64,000 nt of DNA from Photobacterium galatheae (GTDB lineage Bacteria > Pseudomonadota > Gammaproteobacteria > Enterobacterales > Vibrionaceae), in the NCBI RefSeq assembly GCF_000695255.1, contig NZ_JMIB01000006.1, forward strand, positions 186,001 through 250,000, read 5' to 3'. The notes below the pieces were generated by a model, which did no database searches, had not been told where the DNA came from, and saw only the letters and a list, made by a program, of their open reading frames with translations. Positions 11,750 through 21,197 of the stretch are shown in pieces. The position numbers and the translations under genes were made by a program. How positions within the stretch are numbered: position 1 is the first letter of the stretch; every line of letters begins with the position of its first letter.

Positions 11750-11790
11750 GATAAAAGGTGATGCCCGCACGAATGCAAACATCACCTTTC
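11750..11790 (-). terminator. Intrinsic terminator of rnpB
   Basis: On the minus strand a 10-bp stem (AAAGGTGATG pairing with CATCACCTTT) is followed by a short T-rich tail, TTTTATCGTTT. It begins just after the RNase P RNA 3' end, so it separates rnpB from the downstream rsmH operon. Confidence 0.75.
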
Positions 11791-11797
11791 CAAAATG

Positions 11798-12178
<381 letters not shown>

Positions 12179-12186
12179 GACCGCGG

Positions 12187-12192
12187 ATTGTA
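12187..12192 (-). promoter_or_regulatory. -10 element of the rnpB promoter
   Basis: TACAAT on the minus strand matches the -10 consensus at five of six positions. It lies about 9 bases upstream of the RNase P RNA 5' end and is followed by a GC-rich discriminator (CCGCGG), as in stringently controlled stable-RNA promoters. The -35 region is weak. Confidence 0.6.
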
Positions 12193-12276
12193 TAAAACTC
12201 CCCGTCCGGATACCAGAGAAAGATCACCTTTAGACGCAAACTGATGAGAAAGTAAACAGTACTCTGTGATTCCGGC

Positions 12277-13137
12277 TCAGTCCAGGTGTTCCAGTCCCCA
12301 TTTATACAGTGCGTTCTTTTTCACACCGTGAATGTCTGCGGCCATGGCCGCTGCTTTCTTCAGCGGCAATTCCGCCACCAGGATCTTCAGCGTCCGCAGC
12401 GCTTCCGCCGGCAGTTCTTCTTTATCTGCACGATGGCCGGCAACCAGCAACACCATTTCGCCCCGGATCCGATTACTGTCTTCGTTCAGCCAGGGGATCA
12501 GCTCGCCCAGCGGCGCACCATGAATGGTCTCGAATGTTTTGGTCAGTTCCCGGGCCAGAACCACCTGCCGTTCCGGGCCCAGAACAGCCAGCATATCTGC
12601 CAGAGAATCCAGAATGCGGTGTGGCGACTCATAAAAAATCAGGGTACGAGGGTCTTCCATCAAAGCACGAAATGTATCCTGTCGTCCTTTGCTCTTCGCA
12701 GGCAGAAAGCCTTCAAAGCTGAAGCGATCCGATGGCAGCCCCGAGGCACTTAACGCCGTTACCACCGCACAGGCACCTGGCAAAGGCACAACTTTAACAC
12801 CCGCCTGACGACAACGTGTCACCAGATGATATCCTGGATCACTGATGAGAGGCGTACCGGCATCAGAGACCAGCGCAATGCTGCTGCCCTGACGTAATTT
12901 GTCAATCAGTACATCCGCTTTCTGCTGTTCATTGTGATCATGCAAAGCGAACGTTCGGGTAGAAATGGCAAAATGGGACAACAGGCGAGCGGTATGGCGT
13001 GTGTCCTCGGCAGCAATTAAGTCCACGTTGGCAAGAACTTCCAGCGCGCGATGGGTGATATCCGCTAAATTGCCGATCGGGGTCGGAACGATGTACAAAG
13101 TTGCGACATCCACCGAACACGAATTGGTCTCACTCAT
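12277..13137 (-). CDS. rsmI: 16S rRNA (cytidine-1402-2'-O)-methyltransferase RsmI
   Basis: RsmI 2'-O-methylates C1402 of 16S rRNA, the same nucleotide that RsmH N4-methylates. The 286-residue protein has the tetrapyrrole-methylase fold signatures: [10 protein letters not shown] at residues 19-28, AAEDTRHT at 42-49 and [12 protein letters not shown] at 91-102. It is transcribed divergently from lpoA, as in many gammaproteobacteria, and convergence toward rnpB is not an issue since both share the strand. Confidence 0.96.
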   Translation of the reverse strand: MSETNSCSVDVATLYIVPTPIGNLADITHRALEVLANVDLIAAEDTRHTARLLSHFAISTRTFALHDHNEQQKADVLIDKLRQGSSIALVSDAGTPLISDPGYHLVTRCRQAGVKVVPLPGACAVVTALSASGLPSDRFSFEGFLPAKSKGRQDTFRALMEDPRTLIFYESPHRILDSLADMLAVLGPERQVVLARELTKTFETIHGAPLGELIPWLNEDSNRIRGEMVLLVAGHRADKEELPAEALRTLKILVAELPLKKAAAMAADIHGVKKNALYKWGLEHLD

Positions 13138-13166
13138 TTGTCTATGATCTCATCTGCAATTAATAT
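13138..13166 (+). promoter_or_regulatory. Promoter candidate for the lpoA operon
   Basis: TTGTCT (13138-13143) and TAATAT (13161-13166) are spaced by 17 bases and lie just upstream of lpoA, in the short divergent gap with rsmI. The -35 part overlaps the 5' end region of rsmI. The match is moderate. Confidence 0.35.
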
Positions 13167-13189
13167 AGAGAGTAATTTGTCACAGTTGA

Positions 13190-15031
13190 ATGAATTCAAT
13201 GCTTAATTTTACCCATAAGCGCAAAAGTGTATCACGTATTCTGGCCCCTGTGGCCCTTGCCGTGATCCTGGCAGGCTGTTCAGCACCGGGCACACAGTCG
13301 ACATCCTATACTGCGGATATCACTGCCCCAGCCACTGATTCGGCGACCAACTACCTGTTGAAAGCGGAAACCTCTGAAGGTGCCATCCGTATCGACTGGC
13401 ACATTCTGGCCCTGAAAGCCCTGATTAAAGAAGGCCGTTGGTCGCAGGCCGATCAGCAAGCCAGTAAGCTGGCTGGCATGAACATGTCTCCGGTGCAAAT
13501 GGCAGAATGGCAGCTGGCTCGTGCAACATTACGTTACCAGCAAGGGCAACCCAAAGCCGCACTGGAAACCCTGAATTTCCTGCCGTGGTGGCCGTTGTCC
13601 GAAAATCAGTACCGCCGCTACCACCTCCTGCGGGCCGAGTTACTGAACCAGACCGAGCAATATTTCGAAGCTGCCCGTGAGCGTACCTCCCTGGCTCAGT
13701 ACCTCAACAGCAGTGAAAAAGAGGTGAACTGGCAGAACCTGTGGCAAGATTTATCGCAATACAATACCCATCAGCTCCAAAGTGCGAAGATCGCTGCCAA
13801 TGAAACTGTCCTGCAGGGTTGGGTCGAGCTGAGCCTGCTGAAGAACGCTTATGCGCAGCGCCCGGTCCGGTTGAAATCTGAAGTAGAGAACTGGCTGTCG
13901 ACCCATCCGGATCACCCGGCCAACACTTCCCTGCCTGCCGAACTTCAGGCCATCATGAGCCTGGAAGTCATTGAACTCGAAAAGGTCGCCTTGCTGCTGC
14001 CACTCTCTGGCAAATTTGAAAGCCAGGGCAAAGCCGTTCGCGACGGTTTCCTCAATGCCATGCTTGAAGATGGCGAGCGTGACCCAAGCACGGAACTGTC
14101 CATTTACGATACTGAATCTGAACCCATGTTCAGCATCGTCAACAAGCTTCAGCAAGATGGTATTCAGCTCGTGATTGGCCCGCTCCGGAAAGAATTCATC
14201 ACAGAATTTCAGTCCACTGAAGGTGGCAACATCACACAGCTGGCCCTGAATGAACCACAGAATTTAGATCTCAGTCAGCCGAACACCTGCTATTTTTCAC
14301 TTTCGCCAGAACAGGAAGCTGAGCAGGCTGCACAGCACCTCTATGCCGCGGGTCACCACAATCCAATGGTCATGGCACCAGCCAACGGCTTTGGCCGCCG
14401 GGTCAGCCAGGCTTTTGTAGAGAAATGGCAAACGCTGACGGGCAAACAGGCTGAACTGCAAACCTTTGGCTCCAGCCGTGACATTCAAAATCAGATTGCA
14501 GCCGTCTTCGGTCTGACTGACAGCCGCGCCCGCAACCAGCAAATGGAGCAGGTACTGGGCATTTCGCTGAAAACTCAGGCCCGTAGCCGCAGAGATACGG
14601 ATGCGGTTTATCTCATCGCCAACCGTAATGAAGTCACGTTGCTGAAGCCCTTCATTGAGGTCGCCATTAACCCGGATGTTACACCACCGAAACTCTATGC
14701 CAGCTCGCGCGCAAATCCGGATAGCAAAGCCGGCATGAACGAGCTGTCTGGGATTGAATTCAGTGATATCCCGCTGCTTGCCGCCCCGGATCAGCCGTTT
14801 ATGCAAAAATTTGAACAGCTGTGGCCAGGGCAGAAAAACGGGATGATCCGTCTGCATGCTTTTGGCATGGACGCATACCGAATGATCACTGAACTGCCTC
14901 AGATGAAAGTCGTCGACAGTTACAGTACCCAGGGCCGAACCGGCCAGCTCAGTATCGACGATCATTGTGTCGTGCAACGCCAGCTGGACTGGGCCATGTT
15001 TACCGCCAATGGTATTGAACCTGTTCAATAG
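13190..15031 (+). CDS. lpoA: Outer-membrane lipoprotein LpoA, activator of PBP1A
   Basis: LpoA is an outer-membrane lipoprotein that reaches through the periplasm to stimulate the bifunctional peptidoglycan synthase PBP1A. The 613-residue protein has a lipoprotein signal with lipobox LAGC, Cys30 being the predicted lipidated residue. An N-terminal TPR-like helical part (to about residue 245) is followed by a periplasmic-binding-protein-like domain starting with KVALLLPLSGKFESQGKAV. No strong ribosome-binding site is visible, and a second ATG lies 9 bases downstream (MLNFTHKR); either is compatible with the signal peptide. First gene of lpoA-yraN-diaA-dolP. Confidence 0.95.
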   Translation: MNSMLNFTHKRKSVSRILAPVALAVILAGCSAPGTQSTSYTADITAPATDSATNYLLKAETSEGAIRIDWHILALKALIKEGRWSQADQQASKLAGMNMSPVQMAEWQLARATLRYQQGQPKAALETLNFLPWWPLSENQYRRYHLLRAELLNQTEQYFEAARERTSLAQYLNSSEKEVNWQNLWQDLSQYNTHQLQSAKIAANETVLQGWVELSLLKNAYAQRPVRLKSEVENWLSTHPDHPANTSLPAELQAIMSLEVIELEKVALLLPLSGKFESQGKAVRDGFLNAMLEDGERDPSTELSIYDTESEPMFSIVNKLQQDGIQLVIGPLRKEFITEFQSTEGGNITQLALNEPQNLDLSQPNTCYFSLSPEQEAEQAAQHLYAAGHHNPMVMAPANGFGRRVSQAFVEKWQTLTGKQAELQTFGSSRDIQNQIAAVFGLTDSRARNQQMEQVLGISLKTQARSRRDTDAVYLIANRNEVTLLKPFIEVAINPDVTPPKLYASSRANPDSKAGMNELSGIEFSDIPLLAAPDQPFMQKFEQLWPGQKNGMIRLHAFGMDAYRMITELPQMKVVDSYSTQGRTGQLSIDDHCVVQRQLDWAMFTANGIEPVQ

Positions 15032-15383
15032 GCGCCGGCAAGGGTACCATTATGAATCTCTGGCGGAGCAGTACCTGCAACGCCAGGGATTGACCAGTGT
15101 CGCCCGCAATATCCATTGCCGGGGCGGCGAACTGGATCTCATCATGAAAGACGGCGGCTGCTGGGTATTCATTGAAGTCAAATTCCGTGCCCACAATCGC
15201 TATGGTTCAGCGGCTGAAGCCATCGACTGGCGCAAGCAACAACGAGTGAAACGTGCCGCGCTGTACTGGCTGCATTCACAAGGTCTCTCAGCCGAACACT
15301 GCCAGCTACGGTTTGATGTTGTCGCCATTCAAGGCGATGACCGCCATATTACGTGGCTGACCAATACCTTAGTCGAAGAGTGA
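15009..15383 (+). CDS. yraN: YraN/UPF0102 family nuclease-fold protein
   Basis: This small protein family has a restriction-endonuclease-like fold; the physiological role is not established. The signature is RGGELDLIMKDG followed by FIEVKFR, which supplies the E-x-D / E-V-K arrangement of such nucleases. I chose the ATG at 15009 (MVLNLFNRRRQG), which overlaps the lpoA 3' end by 23 bases; upstream in-frame codons only extend into lpoA without family similarity. It has 124 residues. Position between lpoA and diaA is conserved in enterics. Confidence 0.9.
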   Translation: MVLNLFNRRRQGYHYESLAEQYLQRQGLTSVARNIHCRGGELDLIMKDGGCWVFIEVKFRAHNRYGSAAEAIDWRKQQRVKRAALYWLHSQGLSAEHCQLRFDVVAIQGDDRHITWLTNTLVEE

Positions 15384-15977
<594 letters not shown>

Positions 15978-15980
15978 GCC

Positions 15981-16517
15981 ATGAAGTGCATTTCCCGAAT
16001 CGCTTTATTGCTCCTGTTCCTGCTTCAGGGCTGTGGCACATTGCTGCAAACAGACCCACGCAGCGGCCAGCAGCACTGGCAGGATCAACACGTCGCAATG
16101 CAAATTGGCGGTATCGTCAATAAACCACCCTATCAGAACAAAACCCGAGTCAATGCCATTTCGACCGAAGGGAAAGTTTTACTGGTTGGTCAGGCCGTCG
16201 ATCAAACAACAGCCGAACAATTGGTCGCAGATGTCAAACAACTGGGTTCTGTGAAAGCCGTCTATAACCAGTTACAAATTGGCCCACTGCCAACACTGGC
16301 CGATGTTGGTCGGGACAGTTGGCTGACGACCAAAGTCAAAGCTCAGTTGATCGCCAGTAAAAAGTTACGAAACAGCGCTGTGAAAGTCGCGACAGAAAAC
16401 CAGCGCGTTTATCTGTTGGGCTTTGTCACCCGGGAACAAGGACAGATTGCAGCAGATATCGCCCGGAATATTGATGGTGTGAAACATGTAATCAAAGCCT
16501 TTGAGTACACGGACTAA
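15981..16517 (+). CDS. dolP: Outer-membrane BON-domain lipoprotein DolP (YraP)
   Basis: DolP is an outer-membrane lipoprotein with two BON domains that binds anionic phospholipid and supports outer-membrane integrity and the BAM complex. The signal peptide ends in lipobox LLQGC with Cys18 as the predicted lipidated residue. The two BON domains cover about residues 47-115 and 125-178 (178 in total). In E. coli it is in the sigma-E regulon; I found no clear sigma-E promoter directly upstream here, and it starts 3 bases after diaA. It is followed by a bidirectional terminator. Confidence 0.93.
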   Translation: MKCISRIALLLLFLLQGCGTLLQTDPRSGQQHWQDQHVAMQIGGIVNKPPYQNKTRVNAISTEGKVLLVGQAVDQTTAEQLVADVKQLGSVKAVYNQLQIGPLPTLADVGRDSWLTTKVKAQLIASKKLRNSAVKVATENQRVYLLGFVTREQGQIAADIARNIDGVKHVIKAFEYTD

Positions 16518-16597
16518 GTGCATGAGGTCGCAATCAATGTTCAGGTGATTTCGATGTGAAGATTCCAATGGACAAAAAGTAAAAAAGGGACAAAAAA

Positions 16598-16636
16598 TAA
16601 AAAAGCAGTGCTTCATCAAGAGGCACTGCTTTTTTC
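16598..16636. terminator. Bidirectional terminator between dolP and sspB
   Basis: The arms GCAGTGC (16605-16611) and GCACTGC (16623-16629) are flanked by A-runs on the left and T-runs on the right. The hairpin can therefore end both the plus-strand dolP and the minus-strand sspB transcripts. Confidence 0.87.
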
Positions 16637-16655
16637 TTGGCGGGAAGAGTGAAAA

Positions 16656-17135
16656 CTACTTCACAACTCTGAGGCTAGGGCGCCCACGAGGAGGTGGTGT
16701 GTCATCTTCCGACGCATCATGACCACTGTCATCACTGGTCACAGCCAAAAATGGTTCTTCCTCAGCAACCACTTCAGCAATGTCAGACTCACTTGAAGAC
16801 AACTCGTATGCCGGTTCAGGCTCAAACATTGTGCCTGCACCATTCTCGCGTGCATACAACGCCATCACTGCGGCCAGAGGTACAGCCACAACTTGAGGAC
16901 GCCCCCCAAAGCGGGCATTGAAACGAATCGCTTCATCACCCAACTCGAGATTACCCACTGCACGAGGTGCCAGGTTCAGAACAATCTGCCCATTACTGAC
17001 AAACTCCTGCGGCACCTGAACCCCTGGCAGCGTCGCATCAACAACCAGATGCGGTGTCAAATCATTGTCCACCAACCAGTCATAGAAAGCCCGCACCAAA
17101 TAAGGACGGCGCGGGGTCATCTCCGCCATTTCCAT
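16656..17135 (-). CDS. sspB: ClpXP adaptor SspB (stringent starvation protein B)
   Basis: SspB delivers ssrA-tagged proteins from stalled ribosomes to ClpXP. The N-terminal substrate-binding domain is well conserved (TPRRPYLVRAFYDWL, NLAPRAVGNLELG, FNARFGG). An acidic linker follows, then the C-terminal ClpX-tethering peptide (GRPSLRVVK). It has 159 residues. Its ATG overlaps the sspA stop (TAATG), indicating translational coupling with sspA. Confidence 0.96.
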   Translation of the reverse strand: MEMAEMTPRRPYLVRAFYDWLVDNDLTPHLVVDATLPGVQVPQEFVSNGQIVLNLAPRAVGNLELGDEAIRFNARFGGRPQVVAVPLAAVMALYARENGAGTMFEPEPAYELSSSESDIAEVVAEEEPFLAVTSDDSGHDASEDDTPPPRGRPSLRVVK

Positions 17136-17773
17136 TACTGACCCGCCAGTCGCATTTCGCGCTCAGCTTCAGTCAGAGACGCCAAGAATGAATCACGTTC
17201 AAAAACACGACTCATATAGGCTTTCACTTCTTTAGAGCCCGGACCGATAAGATCAATACCCATTGACGGCAAACGCCACAACAGCGGCGCCAGGTAACAG
17301 TCAACCAGGCTGAACTCTTCACTCATGAAATATGGGAATTCAGCGAACACAGGAGACAGGGCCAGCAGCTCTTCACGCAGTTGTTTACGCGCTTTCTCGG
17401 CTTCATCAGCGGAGCCTTTTTCGATCTTCTCAGCCAGTGAATACCAGTTACGCTCAATGCGATACATCATCAGGCGGCTGTTACCACGAGCAACCGGATA
17501 TACTGGCATCAGAGGTGGGTGAGGAAAACGCTCATCCAGATATTCCATGATAATACCGGCCTGATACAGCGCCAGTTCACGGTCCACCAGAGTTGGAACA
17601 GAATTGTATGGATTCAGGTCAAGCAGATCCTCAGGCAAGTTGTCTGGTTCAACCAGCTCAATCTCAACACTTACGCCTTTTTCTGCAAGTACAATACGCA
17701 CCTGATGGCTATACATATCCGAAGCATCAGAATACAGCGTCATCACAGAGCGTTTATTGGCAGCTACAGCCAT
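17135..17773 (-). CDS. sspA: Stringent starvation protein A (SspA), RNA-polymerase-associated GST-fold protein
   Basis: SspA has a glutathione-S-transferase fold without transferase activity. It binds RNA polymerase and is known in enterics for stationary-phase and acid-stress regulation. The N-terminal thioredoxin-like part (VMTLYSDASDMYSHQVRIVL) and the PHPPLMPVYP stretch are typical. The start at 17773 (MAVAANKRS) is set by a strong GGAGGGG ribosome-binding site about 5 bases upstream, rejecting a 15-residue longer reading. Length is 212 residues. Only about 26 bases separate it from the petABC terminator, so its promoter is not obvious. Confidence 0.95.
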   Translation of the reverse strand: MAVAANKRSVMTLYSDASDMYSHQVRIVLAEKGVSVEIELVEPDNLPEDLLDLNPYNSVPTLVDRELALYQAGIIMEYLDERFPHPPLMPVYPVARGNSRLMMYRIERNWYSLAEKIEKGSADEAEKARKQLREELLALSPVFAEFPYFMSEEFSLVDCYLAPLLWRLPSMGIDLIGPGSKEVKAYMSRVFERDSFLASLTEAEREMRLAGQ

Positions 17774-17799
17774 CAACCCCTCCAGTATACTCATATACA

Positions 17800-17826
17800 C
17801 AAAAAGCAACGGGGGCACTTGCCCCC
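17800..17826 (-). terminator. Intrinsic terminator of petABC
   Basis: On the minus strand GGGGGC (loop AAGT) GCCCCC is followed by GTTGCTTTTTG. It lies between the petC stop (17860) and the sspA start (17773). Confidence 0.75.
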
Positions 17827-17859
17827 ATTGCGAGTTTCTTAACGCACTAGATTACCCGA

Positions 17860-18600
17860 TCAATGGACATCGCGCCAATATTCTTTCTTCAGCAGTAGCG
17901 TCAGAACGAAGAAGATCACGATAAAGCCCATCACCCACAGACCCAGACGCTGGCGTTCCAGCTTCATTGGTTCTGCAGAGTACTCCAGGAAGTTCACCAG
18001 ATCGCGAACAACCGCATCATACTCTTCAGGGTTCAGCTCGCCATTACCATCAGACTCCAGGCCAACAAACTCCTGAACGTCCTGTCCGTCAATCGTACGG
18101 GTTTCAAAAACCTGACGCGGTGTACCCTGCAGTTCTTCCAGAACGTGCGGCATACCCACGCTTGGGAAAACCAGGTTATTCACGCCAAATGGACGGCTTG
18201 GGTCAGCATAGAAAGAGCGCAGATACGTGTACAGCCAATCCGTACCACGAACCCGGGCAACCAGCGTCAGATCCGGTGCAGGTGCACCGAATGAAGCTGC
18301 TGCATAGTCCTTGGAAATGGCGTTCGTCATCAGACTACCGATCTTTGCATCCTGATCGAAAATCAGGTTTTCTTTCATCAGTTCAGCCGGAATATCCAGA
18401 TCCTCGGCAACACGCTGGTAACGCTGATACTGAGTGGCGTGACAACCAAAGCAATAGTTAACAAAGGTACGCGCACCACGTTGCAGTGAAGCCTTGTCCG
18501 ACAAATCATTATTTGCCGCATCAAGGTGAACATTGTGGCCACCAGCCGCCATCGCCAGAGACGGCAACAGGGCAAGCAGCATAACCATCAGCTTTTTCAT
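17860..18600 (-). CDS. petC: Cytochrome c1 subunit of the bc1 complex
   Basis: PetC is the membrane-anchored c-type haem subunit that passes electrons from the Rieske protein to soluble cytochrome c. It has a Sec signal (MKKLMVMLLALLPSLAMA), a haem-attachment motif with Cys50, Cys53 and His54, the region SVGMPHV that probably holds the axial methionine, and a C-terminal membrane anchor before KKEYWRDVH. It has 246 residues. The start overlaps the petB stop by 4 bases. Confidence 0.95.
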   Translation of the reverse strand: MKKLMVMLLALLPSLAMAAGGHNVHLDAANNDLSDKASLQRGARTFVNYCFGCHATQYQRYQRVAEDLDIPAELMKENLIFDQDAKIGSLMTNAISKDYAAASFGAPAPDLTLVARVRGTDWLYTYLRSFYADPSRPFGVNNLVFPSVGMPHVLEELQGTPRQVFETRTIDGQDVQEFVGLESDGNGELNPEEYDAVVRDLVNFLEYSAEPMKLERQRLGLWVMGFIVIFFVLTLLLKKEYWRDVH

Positions 18601-19862
18601 TTGTATGTGACCCTCTCTGGTAGCGGTTTGGTTGCTTCATTCTTGCTGTAGAAGAACAGCAGAACAAAGAACATGAAGTAACCGAAACTGAAGATCTGCG
18701 CCATCAGGGTATAGACAGGCGTCGCAGGCAGCGCACCCAGAATACCCAGTGCAATGAAGCAGATAGTGAACTGAACGATGTTAGCCAGATGCAGCTTGCT
18801 GCGGTAACGGTAAGAACGCACTTTACAGCGATCCAACCACGGCAGGACAAACAGCATTGCAATCGACAGGCCCATCGCGATTACACCCAGCAGCTTGTCT
18901 GGAACCGCACGCAAAATCGCATAGAAAGGCGTGAAGTACCATACTGGTGCAATGTGTTCAGGCGTCTTCAGCGGGTTCGCCGCTTCAAAGTTAGGTGGCT
19001 CAAGGAAATAGCCGCCCATTTCAGGGTTAAAGAAAATCACATAACTGAACAGGAAGGCGAAAATCGCCACGCCAACCATGTCCTTCACCGTCCCGTAAGG
19101 GTGGAAAGGCACAGAATCAATGATGTCGTATTTCTTGGTGTAGTACTCGTGGAACTTAAAGCTTGAAGCGTAATTGTCACCTTTGCTGCCTTTTGGCAGT
19201 TTGGTTTCAATACCGTCCGGGTTGTTCGAGCCCACTTCGTGCAGCGCCAGAATGTGCAGCACAATCAGTAACAACAGAACGATTGGCAGTGCAATGACGT
19301 GCAGCGCAAAGAAGCGGTTCAGTGTCGCACCTGAGATCACGTAGTCGCCCCGGATCCACAGGGTCAGATCGTCACCAATCACTGGGATTGCGCCGAACAG
19401 AGAAATGATAACCTGAGCACCCCAGTAAGACATCTGGCCCCATGGCAGCAGGTAACCCATGAAGGCTTCCGCCATCAGTGCCAGGAAGATCAGCATCCCG
19501 AACAACCACAGCAATTCACGTGGTTTCTTATATGAACCGTAGATCAGACCACGGAACATGTGCAGATAAACCACGATGAAGAATGCAGATGCACCCGTTG
19601 AGTGCATATAACGCAGCAACCAACCGTAATCCACATCACGCATGATGTATTCAACGGAGGCAAAGGCACCATCACCCGATGGTACATAGTTCATGGTCAG
19701 CCAGATACCCGTCAGGATCTGGTTCACCAGTACAAGCATGGCCAGTGAGCCAAACAGATACCAAAAGTTAAAGTTCTTCGGCATCGGGTATTCAGACATA
19801 TGCTTTTTATAAGCATTCATCACTGGCAGACGTTTTTCAATCCAACCCAGAAAGGCTTCCAT
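18597..19862 (-). CDS. petB: Cytochrome b subunit of the bc1 complex
   Basis: Cytochrome b is the multi-pass subunit that carries the two b haems and the quinol-oxidising and quinone-reducing sites. The 421-residue protein has about eight hydrophobic segments. Family features include GYLLPWGQMSYWGA and the PEWY-loop equivalent here reading HIAPVWYF. It starts at MEAFLGWIEKRLP and overlaps the petA 3' end by one base. Variation at the PEWY position (PVWY here) is known in proteobacterial cytochromes b. Confidence 0.95.
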   Translation of the reverse strand: MEAFLGWIEKRLPVMNAYKKHMSEYPMPKNFNFWYLFGSLAMLVLVNQILTGIWLTMNYVPSGDGAFASVEYIMRDVDYGWLLRYMHSTGASAFFIVVYLHMFRGLIYGSYKKPRELLWLFGMLIFLALMAEAFMGYLLPWGQMSYWGAQVIISLFGAIPVIGDDLTLWIRGDYVISGATLNRFFALHVIALPIVLLLLIVLHILALHEVGSNNPDGIETKLPKGSKGDNYASSFKFHEYYTKKYDIIDSVPFHPYGTVKDMVGVAIFAFLFSYVIFFNPEMGGYFLEPPNFEAANPLKTPEHIAPVWYFTPFYAILRAVPDKLLGVIAMGLSIAMLFVLPWLDRCKVRSYRYRSKLHLANIVQFTICFIALGILGALPATPVYTLMAQIFSFGYFMFFVLLFFYSKNEATKPLPERVTYK

Positions 19863-20452
19863 TATGCCGTCTCCTCATCTTGACCCACTAAAATCGTGTT
19901 GTCGTTCAGGAACATGTGCGGTGGAACCACCAGGTTCAGTGGTGCAGGCACGCCTTGGAACACACGACCAGCCAAGTCGAATTTAGAGCCGTGGCATGGG
20001 CAGAAGAAGCCGGCAGGAACACCACTCACCTGCTCACTAAATGTGTCTGGCAGATAAGTTGGCGAACAGCCAAGGTGGGTACAGATACCAACGGCAATAA
20101 AAATTTCAGGTTTGCGTGAACGGTATTCGTTCGTGGCATAAGCAGGCTGCTGAGGCTCAGCGGCCTGCGGGTCACGCAGTCGGTCGTCGTGAGTCGGCAA
20201 TTCATCCAGAATAGCTTGGCTACGGCGTACTACCCACACCGGCTTGCCTCGCCACTCTACGCGGATCATCTGGCCTTCTTCGAGTTTACTGATATCAACT
20301 TCAACTGGTGCACCGGCGGCCTTGGCTTTGGCGCTCGGATTCCAGGATTTGATAAAGGGTACGGCGACAGCGACTGCACCTAAGCCTCCAACAACCGAGG
20401 TCGTCGCAGTCAGGAAGCGGCGTCGGCCGTTACTTACTGGCGCTTTGCTCAT
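19862..20452 (-). CDS. petA: Rieske iron-sulfur subunit of the bc1 complex
   Basis: The Rieske protein carries the 2Fe-2S cluster that takes the first electron from quinol. The two cluster-binding boxes CTHLGC (124-129) and CPCHGS (151-156) are intact. The N-terminus has a twin-arginine stretch (NGRRRFLTATT) followed by a hydrophobic anchor, fitting Tat-dependent membrane insertion. I chose the ATG at 20452 (MSKAPVSNG) because the upstream ATG codon run contains the GGGAGA ribosome-binding site. It has 196 residues and is first gene of petABC. Confidence 0.95.
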   Translation of the reverse strand: MSKAPVSNGRRRFLTATTSVVGGLGAVAVAVPFIKSWNPSAKAKAAGAPVEVDISKLEEGQMIRVEWRGKPVWVVRRSQAILDELPTHDDRLRDPQAAEPQQPAYATNEYRSRKPEIFIAVGICTHLGCSPTYLPDTFSEQVSGVPAGFFCPCHGSKFDLAGRVFQGVPAPLNLVVPPHMFLNDNTILVGQDEETA

Positions 20453-20586
20453 CCAACATTCTCCCATGTGCTCCCGCTCAGGATTATATTTTCCTTCTGC
20501 GTCCCTGGAGCTTACGGCTAACTTTCTACGGAAAGACTCAACAGCTTATTGATTAAGAATTTTCATGCTGCTATTTATCGCGGCAA

Positions 20587-20615
20587 ATGATAAAGAAAAC
20601 CCTACTTTAAGACAA
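20587..20615 (-). promoter_or_regulatory. Promoter candidate for petABC
   Basis: On the minus strand TTGTCT (20610-20615) is separated by 17 bases from TATCAT (20587-20592), the latter matching the -10 consensus at five of six positions. It would give a leader of about 130 bases before petA. Confidence 0.5.
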
Positions 20616-20721
20616 GGTAAACACCGCAATTGTGAGAGATTTGTGTGCATAATTTACGTTTTCGTCAAGTGTAAAAAACGCAAAGATTCGTGCCAGTTTT
20701 TCAATAATTTTGACAATAAAT

Positions 20722-20750
20722 ACAAAAAGCCCAGCCAATGGCTGGGCTTT
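20722..20750 (-). terminator. Intrinsic terminator of rplM-rpsI
   Basis: On the minus strand AAAGCCCAGCC pairs with GGCTGGGCTTT, followed by further Ts. It lies about 40 bases after the rpsI stop. Confidence 0.88.
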
Positions 20751-20789
20751 GCGGTACACAGTAACCAGAAAAAAATCTGGTGCGTTGAA

Positions 20790-21182
20790 TTAACGCTTAG
20801 AGAACTGTGGACGACGACGTGCTTTACGCAGACCAACTTTCTTACGTTCAACGCGACGAGCGTCACGAGTCACGTAGCCAGCTGCACGCAGAGCAGGACG
20901 TAGAGTCTCATCGTATTCCATCAGAGCGCGAGTGATACCGTGACGGATCGCACCAGACTGACCTGTGATACCACCACCTTTCACAGTGATGTACAGATCC
21001 AGCTTCTCAGTCATTTCAACCAGCTCAAGTGGCTGACGAACAACCATGCGAGCAGTTTCACGACCGAAGTATACGTCGATGCTGCGCTTGTTAATTACGA
21101 TGTTGCCAGTACCCGGTTTGATGAAAACGCGAGCAGCTGAGCTTTTGCGGCGGCCAGTGCCGTAGTATTGATTCTCTGCCAT
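20790..21182 (-). CDS. rpsI: 30S ribosomal protein S9
   Basis: S9 is a small-subunit head protein whose C-terminal tail reaches the P-site tRNA. The protein has 130 residues, starts with [19 protein letters not shown] and ends with the basic tail RRRPQFSKR. An upstream in-frame ATG exists, but the chosen start matches the family. It lies directly after rplM, 15 bases from its stop. Confidence 0.98.
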   Translation of the reverse strand: MAENQYYGTGRRKSSAARVFIKPGTGNIVINKRSIDVYFGRETARMVVRQPLELVEMTEKLDLYITVKGGGITGQSGAIRHGITRALMEYDETLRPALRAAGYVTRDARRVERKKVGLRKARRRPQFSKR

Positions 21183-21197
21183 TGTCATGTTCCCCAA

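Larger units (their letters stand above)
11340..11797. other. Intergenic leader between rsmH and rnpB, no coding gene
   Basis: This 458-base stretch would normally hold mraZ in enterics, but no MraZ-like frame is visible on either strand. On the minus strand it contains the rnpB terminator, two promoter candidates for the dcw operon and a structured leader with an 18-bp inverted repeat, each listed separately. Confidence 0.8.
20453..20789. other. Intergenic region between rpsI and petA, no gene
   Basis: This 337-base region holds the petABC promoter candidate and the rpsI terminator, both on the minus strand. The segment between them is AT-rich, and I see no supported coding frame. Confidence 0.75.

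Noticed and set aside
11509..11778. Possible small protein upstream of rsmH
   Set aside because: It overlaps the rnpB terminator and both promoter candidates, has no ribosome-binding site and does not resemble MraZ.
14297..15028. Long open frame (243 codons) antisense to lpoA
   Set aside because: Fully inside a well-supported gene, no recognisable motif, no ribosome-binding site; codon pattern of lpoA explains it.
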